From Phycisphaerales bacterium (GTDB lineage: Bacteria > Planctomycetota > Phycisphaerae > Phycisphaerales > SM1A02), in NCBI GenBank assembly GCA_009691725.1, contig SIAP01000009.1, positions 21,354 through 85,353 of the forward strand: a stretch of 64,000 bases of DNA, written 5' to 3'. Below the pieces are notes generated by a model. The model did not search any database. It saw nothing but the letters and a program-made list of their open reading frames with translations, and was not told the origin of the DNA. Positions 1-6,649 of the stretch are shown here, piece after piece (position 1 is the stretch's first letter; each line of letters starts with the position of its first letter). The position numbers were made by a program, and so were the translations under genes.

Positions 1-55
1 TTCACTTGGAACATGTTGCCGCAACGCACCGAATGGCGCACAACGAGGGACTGCG

Positions 56-673
56 ATGGCGAAGCGCATCTGGGTGACGGCGGATACACACTTCGGACAC
101 AGCGAAGCCATCGGTCTCTTTGCGAGACCTGTCGCGGACGGTGATGTTCACTCCATGGACGAGCTCCTGCTCGATCGAATCAACACGCGTGTGCAACGTG
201 AGGACTTCCTGTTGCACTTGGGAGACTTCACAGGACCGCGCCGCTGGAAGGGCGAGGAGGGCGCTCTGAGCATGCAATTCGCACTCGACTTGCGACGACG
301 CATCTACTGCAAGAAGATCGAAATCCTGCGCGGCAATCACGATCCATCCTGCAAGCGACTCCGAGACATCTTTGACGACGCGCACGACCTGCATTCCTTT
401 CGCGGATGGACGGGCGGAGATGAACGAGTGGTCTGCTGTCACTATCCGTTGCGCACATGGCAGGGAATCTTCGATGGTGCGGTGCACCTCTATGGTCACA
501 CACATGGCACCTTCGAGGCGCTTGGGCGGAGTTGCGATGTCGGCGTCGACTGCTTTGACTACGGACCCGTGTTGCTCGACGAAGTCATGGCTCGCATCGT
601 CCAACAGTCATCGCCCGCTCGAGAGGAATCGCTCCCACGCCGACAGGCGATGCGCCATCCTGAAATGCAGTGA
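56..673 (+). CDS. Calcineurin-like metallophosphoesterase
   Basis: Probable cytoplasmic phosphoesterase of 205 residues. The ordered metal-binding motifs of the family are all visible: ADTHFGH near residue 9, LGDF near 57, GNHD near 94, a CCHYPL histidine near 131 and YGHTHG near 147. It belongs to the short single-domain group of these enzymes, whose substrates cannot be told from sequence. The ATG at 56 is preceded by a weak GAGGG. The window begins just upstream, so its operon context is unknown. The family call is secure; the substrate is not known. Confidence 0.85.
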   Translation: MAKRIWVTADTHFGHSEAIGLFARPVADGDVHSMDELLLDRINTRVQREDFLLHLGDFTGPRRWKGEEGALSMQFALDLRRRIYCKKIEILRGNHDPSCKRLRDIFDDAHDLHSFRGWTGGDERVVCCHYPLRTWQGIFDGAVHLYGHTHGTFEALGRSCDVGVDCFDYGPVLLDEVMARIVQQSSPAREESLPRRQAMRHPEMQ

Positions 674-681
674 TCACCCTC

Positions 682-687
682 TATACT
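682..687 (+). promoter_or_regulatory. Candidate -10 element TATACT
   Basis: TATACT ends 8 bases before the ATG at 696 and no ribosome binding site lies between. The spacing suggests a leaderless or nearly leaderless transcript. Confidence 0.45.
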
Positions 688-695
688 TCGCGGCG

Positions 696-977
696 ATGAA
701 AAGCAATCCTCAATCGTATTCACGCACGACGCTCGCGATTGCCCGCCGCACGATCGCTCTGAGCGTGACGGCGTGCGCATTCGTTGGATGCGAATCGGAG
801 GAGTCCATTAGCACGGATGCGGGACATTCGCGTCTCTCGCACGCGGCGAACAACATCCAAGATCAAGGTGCATGGTCGCTCGAGAACACAGACATGGAAG
901 AGCGATGGGATCAAGATCCAACCATCATGGAACCCGACTATCCCTCCGCCGGACAGCAACCGGGCTTCGGACCGTAG
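696..977 (+). CDS. Small putative lipoprotein
   Basis: A 93-residue protein with a basic N-terminus, a hydrophobic stretch and a lipobox-like AFVGC ending at Cys32, so it is probably an exported, lipid-anchored protein. The mature part is short, acidic and proline/glutamine-rich, with no recognisable domain. The open frame extends upstream of 696, but the ATG at 696 gives the signal peptide and sits 8 bases after a TATACT hexamer. Function unknown. Confidence 0.55.
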   Translation: MKSNPQSYSRTTLAIARRTIALSVTACAFVGCESEESISTDAGHSRLSHAANNIQDQGAWSLENTDMEERWDQDPTIMEPDYPSAGQQPGFGP

Positions 978-1046
978 GCGCTGCTCCACGACGCGAGCCA
1001 CGCAACTCGAAGCAGGTAACTTTTTGCCGGACGTGCGCTGGTGCGA

Positions 1047-1760
1047 CTACTTCAGCGCTCGCCGCACCGCGCTCGAACCCGTGGGCATATCGGTGATGGA
1101 AACGCCTGGTTTCCACGACTTGGAAAAGCTCGTTCCATCTGCCGCAATCTCGATCGACGTGTGCCATCCATCGGCCCAGTACACATGTGCGACCCCGGAA
1201 TCGAGCAGCCAGATCCCCTGCTTGATCGCATCGATGTCTTTCATTGCCATCCCATCTGACCGCAATGCGATTGTGACTTCATACTTTGCACCAGCGAGTG
1301 CTCCTGGAATCGTCCACACGCCGACGAATGGAAGTTGCGCGCCTGTGAGCAACACCGCTTGTCCATAATTGGTCGGCTGATCCGTTGAGCCTGCCTTGGG
1401 TGCGAGCCCCGGTGCATACGAGAGTTTTCCAAAGCCGAGCGAATTGGTGGTGATCACATCGCGCCATCCATCGCTGTATCGAATGTCGAGGACGCCGTTT
1501 GCCAATTCCCAGCGACCGCGTTCGCCTTTCGTGGGGTGTTCACCCTTCCACCATGTGCTGACCGCTGCCCCATCACTCGAGACGATGACATTGAAGAGTT
1601 CGTTCTGCCCATCAGTGAGACTCCATGTTCCAATGGCCTGCTCGCGCGTCAGTGGCGGCGAGTCATCATGGTGCGACGCAGAATTGGTCGCACAACCCAT
1701 CAACGCCGATGTTGTCAGCAGCGTCAAAGTCACGAGCTGGGTGCGGATCGATGGTTGCAT
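1047..1760 (-). CDS. Putative lipoprotein with two lipocalin-like halves
   Basis: A 237-residue exported protein. The signal peptide ends in a clear lipobox (SALMGC, Cys at about 23). The mature part looks like two related halves: GTWSLTDGQNELFNV...YSDGWRDVI and GVWTIPGALAGAKYEV...WADGWHTSI, each with a GxW start and a later DGW. This recalls the small beta-barrel lipoproteins in which one unit is repeated. It is transcribed divergently from marC with only 32 bases between the start codons. A TAGAGT hexamer ends 6 bases before the ATG. The internal duplication is read directly; the fold is inferred. Confidence 0.65.
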   Translation of the reverse strand: MQPSIRTQLVTLTLLTTSALMGCATNSASHHDDSPPLTREQAIGTWSLTDGQNELFNVIVSSDGAAVSTWWKGEHPTKGERGRWELANGVLDIRYSDGWRDVITTNSLGFGKLSYAPGLAPKAGSTDQPTNYGQAVLLTGAQLPFVGVWTIPGALAGAKYEVTIALRSDGMAMKDIDAIKQGIWLLDSGVAHVYWADGWHTSIEIAADGTSFSKSWKPGVSITDMPTGSSAVRRALK

Positions 1761-1766
1761 GTGATC

Positions 1767-1772
1767 ACTCTA
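1767..1772 (-). promoter_or_regulatory. -10 element TAGAGT of the lipoprotein gene
   Basis: On the minus strand TAGAGT, 6 bases (GATCAC), then ATG at 1760. There is no room for a Shine-Dalgarno leader, so transcription probably starts at or next to the start codon. Confidence 0.55.
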
Positions 1773-1780
1773 TCACCCCG

Positions 1781-1786
1781 TACATT
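1781..1786 (+). promoter_or_regulatory. -10 element TACATT of marC
   Basis: TACATT, 6 bases (GCCGCC), then the marC ATG. It lies 8 bases from the divergent TAGAGT element. Confidence 0.55.
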
Positions 1787-1792
1787 GCCGCC

Positions 1793-2461
1793 ATGCACGA
1801 TGTCGAGTATGCGCAAATCTTTGTCTCGTTGCTTGCCATCGTCAATCCGCTGCTTGGAATCCCGCTCTTCGTGAGTGTGACAGAGCAGATGCCATCTGCC
1901 GCACGCCACCGTGCAGCACGGTCCGCGGCGATCACAGTCTTCGCAGTGCTCGCGGCCTCGGTCGTTGCGGGCGAATTCATCCTTGGGCTCTTTGGCATCA
2001 ATGTGATGGACTTCTCAATCGCAGGTGGAATCTTGGTTCTGCTGATGGCGATCAACATGCTCAATGCTCGAGCCGATGGCGGCGCGCGCATTTCTGCTGA
2101 CGAGAGACTCGAGGCATCGCAGAAGGCAAGCATCGCCATTGTGCCGCTGGGCATCCCATTGCTCGCGGGTCCCGGCGCAATCTCGACTGCCATCATCGTG
2201 GCGGACATGTCGAATACAATTCAACACCGAGTGATTCTCGTCGGACTCTGCGTCGTCATCGGATTGCTGACCTACGGAGCGCTGCGTGCGGCGCGCGGGG
2301 TCTCGGCATTGCTTGGAATCACGGGCATGAACATCGTCAACCGAATCATGGGACTCCTCCTCGCTGCGGTCGCGGTGAGTTTTATGGTCAACGGGATTCA
2401 GCGACTCTTCCCGATCCTCGCGACGACGCAGACACCGGCTGTGGCCATTCACGAACCCTGA
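1793..2461 (+). CDS. MarC/UPF0056 family membrane protein
   Basis: A 222-residue integral membrane protein with about six hydrophobic segments. It has the family's N-terminal signature around AQIFVSLLAIVNPLLGIPLF, the central IPLGIPLLAGPGAIST segment with its repeated IPLLxGPG logic, and a C-terminal GLLLAAVAVSFMVNGI helix. MarC proteins are inner-membrane proteins of uncertain function, once linked to multiple antibiotic resistance. A longer open frame begins at 1625, but the ATG at 1793 starts the family match and has a TACATT 6 bases upstream. Confidence 0.85.
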   Translation: MHDVEYAQIFVSLLAIVNPLLGIPLFVSVTEQMPSAARHRAARSAAITVFAVLAASVVAGEFILGLFGINVMDFSIAGGILVLLMAINMLNARADGGARISADERLEASQKASIAIVPLGIPLLAGPGAISTAIIVADMSNTIQHRVILVGLCVVIGLLTYGALRAARGVSALLGITGMNIVNRIMGLLLAAVAVSFMVNGIQRLFPILATTQTPAVAIHEP

Positions 2462-2695
2462 ACAGGCGGAGTGCTGCAACGACGATTCTGGCTGACGATT
2501 GGTGCGAGAATCACCACGAATGCAGCGATTGGACAGGTGACCTGCCATCGAGAGCCGCCGCAGAGTGCAGCAGATTGCGCCGTGAATACCCCTGCGCGAG
2601 TGACTCGCCAAGTCCGCAGGCAGTCCATGGTTGTGAACGGGATTGTGGGCGAGCGTCCTCTGCCATCGTCTTGGCGCAGCCTCGCGAGCGCTCAC
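2462..2695. other. Non-coding stretch between marC and purE
   Basis: No ORF here shows plausible protein composition on either strand, and no tRNA, terminator or transposon end was seen. It leads into the tandem repeat at 2696. Confidence 0.5.
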
Positions 2696-2783
2696 GACTC
2701 GTGACTGCGACTCGTGACTGCGACTCGTGACTGCGACTCGTGACTGCGACTCGTGACTGCGACTCGTGACTGCGACTCGTGAC
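2696..2783. repeat. Tandem array of a 13-bp unit, about 6.8 copies
   Basis: The unit GACTCGTGACTGC is repeated six times without a mismatch, followed by a 10-base partial copy. The array ends 10 bases before the TACGAT hexamer of purE, so any -35 region of purE lies inside it. The first ten bases of the unit are close to palindromic. Confidence 0.95.
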
Positions 2784-2793
2784 AGACGCTCGC

Positions 2794-2799
2794 TACGAT
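2794..2799 (+). promoter_or_regulatory. -10 element TACGAT of purE
   Basis: TACGAT followed by 7 bases and the purE ATG, with no ribosome binding site between. It lies directly downstream of the 13-bp tandem array. Confidence 0.55.
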
Positions 2800-2806
2800 T
2801 GGCTCC

Positions 2807-3358
2807 ATGGCAGGACCGAGACCGATTGTTGGCGTCATCATGGGATCGCGAAGCGACTGGGAGACGATGCGTCACGCATGTGAGACACTCGATGTCCTGC
2901 GAATTCCATACGAGCGCCGCGTGGTCAGCGCGCATCGCACCCCCACCGAGCTCTACCGATACGCAGACCGCGCCGAGGCTCGCGGGATTGAAGTGATCAT
3001 CGCAGGCGCAGGCGGCGCCGCGCATCTCCCTGGGATGACTGCAAGCCGAACATGTCTGCCCGTGCTGGGAGTTCCAGTTGAAAGCAAGACACTGGAAGGG
3101 CTGGACTCGTTGCTCTCGATCGTGCAGATGCCTGCAGGAATTCCTGTTGGAACGCTCGCCATCGGAAAGGCTGGAGCGATCAACGCTGCCCTGCTCGCGG
3201 CAGCGATTTTGGCGCGGGGGAATTCCGCCATTCGGCGAAGGCTCCAAGCGTGGCGATCACGACAAACTGCTGCGGTGAGGGCGAATGCGGATCCCGCTGC
3301 GGTCGCTGTAGTCGCACGCGCACCCCGTCGAAAGATCTCGCAAAGGAAGAGCCGTTGA
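2807..3358 (+). CDS. purE: N5-carboxyaminoimidazole ribonucleotide mutase PurE
   Basis: Class I PurE of 183 residues. It converts N5-CAIR to CAIR in de novo purine synthesis. The [11 protein letters not shown] phosphate-binding loop (about residues 12-22), the VVSAHRTP segment (about 45-52) and the [12 protein letters not shown] loop are all present. A basic tail of about 35 residues after the usual end ([10 protein letters not shown] to QRKSR) is longer than in most PurE proteins. It is followed by purK with overlapping stop and start (TTGA), as expected for a PurE-PurK pair acting in sequence. Confidence 0.95.
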   Translation: MAGPRPIVGVIMGSRSDWETMRHACETLDVLRIPYERRVVSAHRTPTELYRYADRAEARGIEVIIAGAGGAAHLPGMTASRTCLPVLGVPVESKTLEGLDSLLSIVQMPAGIPVGTLAIGKAGAINAALLAAAILARGNSAIRRRLQAWRSRQTAAVRANADPAAVAVVARAPRRKISQRKSR

Positions 3359-4548
3359 AGATCGGGGTCGTGGGCGGAGGACAATTGGGGCGCATGCTTG
3401 GGCTCGCGGGCGTGCCGATGGGATTCCAGTTTCGATTTCTCGAGCCATCATCGGATTGCCCCGCTGGAGCGCTGGGAGAGTTGATCCGCGCACCATATGA
3501 CGACATGGATGGGCTGGAGCGATTCGCACGAGATCTCTCCTTTGCGACATACGAGTTCGAGAATGTTCCAGCAGCGACGGCCCATTGGCTTGCAGAGCGA
3601 TTGACCCTTGTGCCCACACCGCGCGCACTCGCCATCGCACAGGATCGCATCGTGGAGAAGACCACCTTTCGAGAACTTGGCATTCCGGTGCAGGCATTCG
3701 CTGCCATCAGCTCGCTCACAGAAGTTGCCGGAGCTGTGCAACGCGTGTCAATTCCTGCGGTCTTGAAGAGTCGACGGATGGGATATGACGGCAAGGGGCA
3801 GCGAGTGATTCGCGCCGATGGCGTCAATTTCGATCCTGCACTGGCGGTGCGGCAGGCATGGGACGAACTCGGTCGTGTGCCGTGCATCCTCGAGTCCTTT
3901 GTCGACTTCACTGCGGAAGTATCGATGATCGCCGTGCGCTCGCGATGCGCTGGAAGTATTGGTGGCAGTGGGGTGAGCGGTGGTGCGAGAGGTGGCGCTG
4001 GCAGTGGGACTGGGCGCGGCGCAACCATCGCGTTCTATCCGCTCATTCAGAACGAACACCGCAATGGGATTCTCTTCAAGAGTCAGGTCCCAGCACCATG
4101 CGATCCTGACGGCACACTCGAAGCCGCTGCGCAGGCGTTCGCGAGATCACTGATGGAATCGCTCGACTACATCGGGGCAATCGCTGTTGAGTTCTTCGTC
4201 ACGAACACTGGTCTCGTCGCCAACGAGATGGCGCCACGCGTTCACAACTCTGGCCACTGGACAATCGATGGCGCAATCACAAGCCAATTCGAGAACCACT
4301 TGCGCGCTGTCGCCGGATTGCCTCTCGGCTCCACGGACGCGCGGGGTGCGAGCGTGATGATCAACCTAGTGGGGCGGACGCCGATTCCTGCGAGGATTCT
4401 CGAGCTCCCCAACGCCAAGTTGCACCTCTACGGCAAAGCACCGCGTGGGGGCCGAAAGCTCGGTCATGTCACGCTGACTGGGCCAACGGCAGAGGACCTT
4501 GTTGCTCCGACTGCTCAACTCGAGCGGCTCGCGGTGTGGGATGTGTGA
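3355..4548 (+). CDS. purK: N5-carboxyaminoimidazole ribonucleotide synthase PurK
   Basis: ATP-grasp enzyme of 397 residues that makes N5-CAIR from AIR, bicarbonate and ATP for PurE. Seen are the N-terminal [13 protein letters not shown] nucleotide-like fold motif, [11 protein letters not shown] in the ATP-grasp part, and the C-terminal [14 protein letters not shown] signature. I chose the TTG at 3355, which overlaps the purE stop codon and follows AAAGGAAG by about 8 bases; the upstream in-frame residues are purE sequence read out of frame. An unusual Gly/Ser-rich insert of about 25 residues sits before [16 protein letters not shown] (3946-4026). The last 80 bases overlap the convergent methyltransferase gene. 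Confidence 0.93.
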   Translation: MKIGVVGGGQLGRMLGLAGVPMGFQFRFLEPSSDCPAGALGELIRAPYDDMDGLERFARDLSFATYEFENVPAATAHWLAERLTLVPTPRALAIAQDRIVEKTTFRELGIPVQAFAAISSLTEVAGAVQRVSIPAVLKSRRMGYDGKGQRVIRADGVNFDPALAVRQAWDELGRVPCILESFVDFTAEVSMIAVRSRCAGSIGGSGVSGGARGGAGSGTGRGATIAFYPLIQNEHRNGILFKSQVPAPCDPDGTLEAAAQAFARSLMESLDYIGAIAVEFFVTNTGLVANEMAPRVHNSGHWTIDGAITSQFENHLRAVAGLPLGSTDARGASVMINLVGRTPIPARILELPNAKLHLYGKAPRGGRKLGHVTLTGPTAEDLVAPTAQLERLAVWDV

Positions 4549-5305
4549 TCGCTCCATCTCCTCGATTGCACTCAAGACGCCGACGCGAAACATGCAACGC
4601 ATCGGATGATTGATCGATCCCAATCGCACGTCTGCCCGACTGCACTGCGGCAACCAATGTCGTGCCACTTCCACAGGTTGGATCGAGAACCACTCCGCCG
4701 ACGGGACAACACGCGTTCACCAACATCGTGAGGAGCGCGATGGGTTTTTGGGTTGGATACCCGGTGCGCTCGAAGGCCATGTTGTTGATCGAAGGGATCT
4801 CGATGACATCGGTTGCTTTCTTCATCCTTCCACGAAGCCTCGCACTCCGCGCTGGCACCATCGGCGGTTGAAACCAATAGTCCTCGCTGCGGGAGTAAAA
4901 GAAAATGTCGTCATGCTTGCGCGCGAACGACCTCGGACCAGACCCTCCCAATCCGTATGACCACACCAGATGATTGACGAACGCGTCCGCTCCGAAGCAG
5001 TCGTCCAGCATGAGCCGAACATGATGACTCGTGTGCCAATCCACATGCACCAGAATGGATCCAGTGGGACGAAGGACGCGATGCATCTCTGCCAACCTCG
5101 GCGCGAGAAAGGCGCGATAGGCACTCGCATTCACAAATCTGTCTTCGAACGAAAGCCCGCCGCGTCCCTTGCGCACACTTCCCGAACTGAATGGTGGATC
5201 GACATAGACCAGATCGATCGATCCCGTTTCGATCGTGGGCAGGACATCGACGCAATCACCCTTGAGCAGTGTCCACGGGAGTCCAGTTCGAGACAACTCC
5301 GCCAC
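4469..5305 (-). CDS. DNA methyltransferase, DPPF type (adenine-N6 or cytosine-N4)
   Basis: A 278-residue SAM-dependent DNA methyltransferase. The catalytic motif VYVDPPF lies near residue 34 and the SAM-binding motif DPTCGSGTT near 215. This DPPF-first order is that of the beta class, which includes CcrM-like and several phage enzymes. No restriction endonuclease gene lies next to it, so it is an orphan in this window. The start is GTG at 5305, 8 bases after the xerC stop, so the two are probably co-transcribed. The C-terminus overlaps the purK 3' end by 80 bases. The recognition site cannot be predicted. Confidence 0.88.
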   Translation of the reverse strand: MAELSRTGLPWTLLKGDCVDVLPTIETGSIDLVYVDPPFSSGSVRKGRGGLSFEDRFVNASAYRAFLAPRLAEMHRVLRPTGSILVHVDWHTSHHVRLMLDDCFGADAFVNHLVWSYGLGGSGPRSFARKHDDIFFYSRSEDYWFQPPMVPARSARLRGRMKKATDVIEIPSINNMAFERTGYPTQKPIALLTMLVNACCPVGGVVLDPTCGSGTTLVAAVQSGRRAIGIDQSSDALHVSRRRLECNRGDGAITHPTPRAARVEQSEQQGPLPLAQSA

Positions 5306-5313
5306 GGGATTCG

Positions 5314-6291
5314 TCAGGAGGCTTCCGCTCGCGGGTGCGCACGGTCATATGCCTCACGCATGCGAGCCGTCGTGAGATGTGTGTAGACCTGGGTGCTGGA
5401 CAGCGACTGATGCCCGAGCAATTCCTGGACAGCCCGAAGATCCGCACCGTTGTCAAGGAGATGCGTCGCAAACGAATGGCGAATCGTGTGTGGTGAGATG
5501 TCGGGGTCAAGTCCCGCAATCTTGAGGTACTTCGAGACCTTCCGGCGAACCGAACGACTCGAGAGCCGCGATCCGAGTTTGTTGACGAAGAGCGGACAAC
5601 CCGCATCCATCGGCACTTTTTCAGCCTCGGCTCGAACGAGATAGCGCGCGACCGCAGCAAGAGCGTGCGTCCCAATCGGGACGGCCCGTTCGCGACGACC
5701 CTTCCCCTTCACCTTCAGCACGCAGCCTTGGATGTCCATGTCGCCCCGATTGATGGCGACAACTTCGCTGACTCGGATGCCCGTCGAGTAGAGCGTCTCA
5801 AGAATCGCGCGATCGCGTGCCCCAAGAAGATCGGATTCACTCGGTGCGGCAAGCAACTTTTCAACCTGATCGACAGTGATCGCCTTGGGCAATCGTCGCG
5901 CCTGCTTTGGCGTGCGAATGAGCGTCATCGGGTTGGACGATGTGTGACCACGCTTTTCCATCCACTTGTGAAATGAGCGCAGTGTCGCGATCTTGCGCGC
6001 AGTTGTTGCTGCGGAATAATTCTGCACCGAGAGATGTGCGAGGAATCCTCGAACCGCATCGACATTCGCGGCGAGCATCCGACCGCAGATTGTGTTGAGT
6101 GCCGTGGCATCGCGCTTTTCAAGGACCATTCGTTCCCGTTGGAGGTCAAATTCGATTCTGTACTCGGCAGCGAGGAAGTCCGCGAACTGGCGGAGATCCA
6201 GGCCGTAACACCGAGATGTGTAAGGACTGAAGTGCCGTTCGTCGATCAGGTACGAGAGAAACTGTTCAACGATCGGGATGGATCCGCTCAT
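5314..6291 (-). CDS. xerC: Tyrosine recombinase, XerC/XerD family
   Basis: A 325-residue site-specific recombinase. It has an N-terminal SAM-like DNA-binding domain (about 1-115) and a catalytic domain with the full set of active residues: Arg in TGIRVSE (about 169), Lys in KGKGRRER, HTIRHSF (about 266), the GHQSLSSTQ histidine (about 291) and Tyr in QVYTH (about 302). XerC and XerD resolve chromosome dimers at dif; some family members are integrases. I chose the ATG at 6291 (MSGSIPI); a TTG at 6378 would add 29 residues with no family character. The region upstream has nested inverted repeats. It probably forms an operon with the methyltransferase. Confidence 0.85.
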   Translation of the reverse strand: MSGSIPIVEQFLSYLIDERHFSPYTSRCYGLDLRQFADFLAAEYRIEFDLQRERMVLEKRDATALNTICGRMLAANVDAVRGFLAHLSVQNYSAATTARKIATLRSFHKWMEKRGHTSSNPMTLIRTPKQARRLPKAITVDQVEKLLAAPSESDLLGARDRAILETLYSTGIRVSEVVAINRGDMDIQGCVLKVKGKGRRERAVPIGTHALAAVARYLVRAEAEKVPMDAGCPLFVNKLGSRLSSRSVRRKVSKYLKIAGLDPDISPHTIRHSFATHLLDNGADLRAVQELLGHQSLSSTQVYTHLTTARMREAYDRAHPRAEAS

Positions 6292-6341
6292 GTGGAACTC
6301 TTTTCGTGGGGAGTCGTCGGGTCGAAGAAACTCAAATGCGC

Positions 6342-6456
6342 CTACTGATAACTTGTTATCCAGACTGTAGTTAAGCAATCAAAGTACGCTGGTTGCTTGC
6401 TGCCAAGGTATTTATCGGCAATCTCTTGCGAAATCAGTAGGGTTCGTCCGATAAAT
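6342..6456. promoter_or_regulatory. Nested inverted repeats upstream of xerC
   Basis: Three inverted repeats are visible. GATAAC-TT-GTTATC at 6347-6360 is flanked by CTAC (6342) and GTAG (6367). AAGCAA (6373-6378) pairs with TTGCTT (6393-6398) and brackets a minus-strand TACTTT hexamer at 6381-6386, a candidate -10 of xerC. ATTTATCGG (6410-6418) pairs with CCGATAAAT (6448-6456). The first would lie in the xerC leader and the second would flank the promoter like an operator. Confidence 0.5.
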
Positions 6457-6493
6457 CCCCTGAATTTTCGAGAGTTTCCAACGGTGGTCTAAA

Positions 6494-6524
6494 TTGAGCC
6501 AGTCACGACAGACCTCTGTACACT
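6494..6524 (+). promoter_or_regulatory. Probable tRNA-Lys promoter
   Basis: TTGAGC at 6494-6499 and TACACT at 6519-6524 are separated by 19 bases, slightly long, and lie 21 bases before the tRNA 5' end. Confidence 0.45.
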
Positions 6525-6545
6525 CTTTCCCCAACTCAAATCACA

Positions 6546-6618
6546 GATTGCGTAGCTCAGCTGGTAGAGCAAGTGGCTTTTAACCTCTAGGTCCTGGGTT
6601 CGATCCCCAGCGCAATCA
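6546..6618 (+). tRNA. tRNA-Lys (anticodon TTT)
   Basis: A 73-base tRNA with a perfect 7-bp acceptor (GATTGCG/CGCAATC), the D arm GCTC-AGCTGGTA-GAGC, the anticodon loop CTTTTAA (anticodon TTT) and the T arm CTGGG-TTCGATC-CCCAG. The discriminator is A at 6618. The 3' CCA is not encoded (TTC follows). One T-T mismatch lies in the anticodon stem. Confidence 0.97.
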
Positions 6619-6649
6619 TTCGATACTGAATTGCAGAGATTCAAGAAAC

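Noticed and set aside
2696..2783. CRISPR array
   Set aside because: The 13-bp units are directly adjacent with no spacers.
2015..3247. A 410-codon minus-strand frame spanning marC, the tandem repeat and purE
   Set aside because: It includes the 13-bp repeats as SRSHESQ runs and overlaps two solid genes on the other strand.
6342..6370. A dif site next to xerC
   Set aside because: GATAAC-TT-GTTATC is symmetric, but the 4-base separation of ATAA and TTAT and the lack of 11-bp arms do not match the dif layout (two 11-bp arms with a 6-8-bp centre).
5314..6618. An integrative element with integrase at tRNA-Lys
   Set aside because: The recombinase lies on the 5' side of the tRNA, no direct repeat of the tRNA 3' end was noticed, and neighbouring genes are ordinary chromosomal genes.
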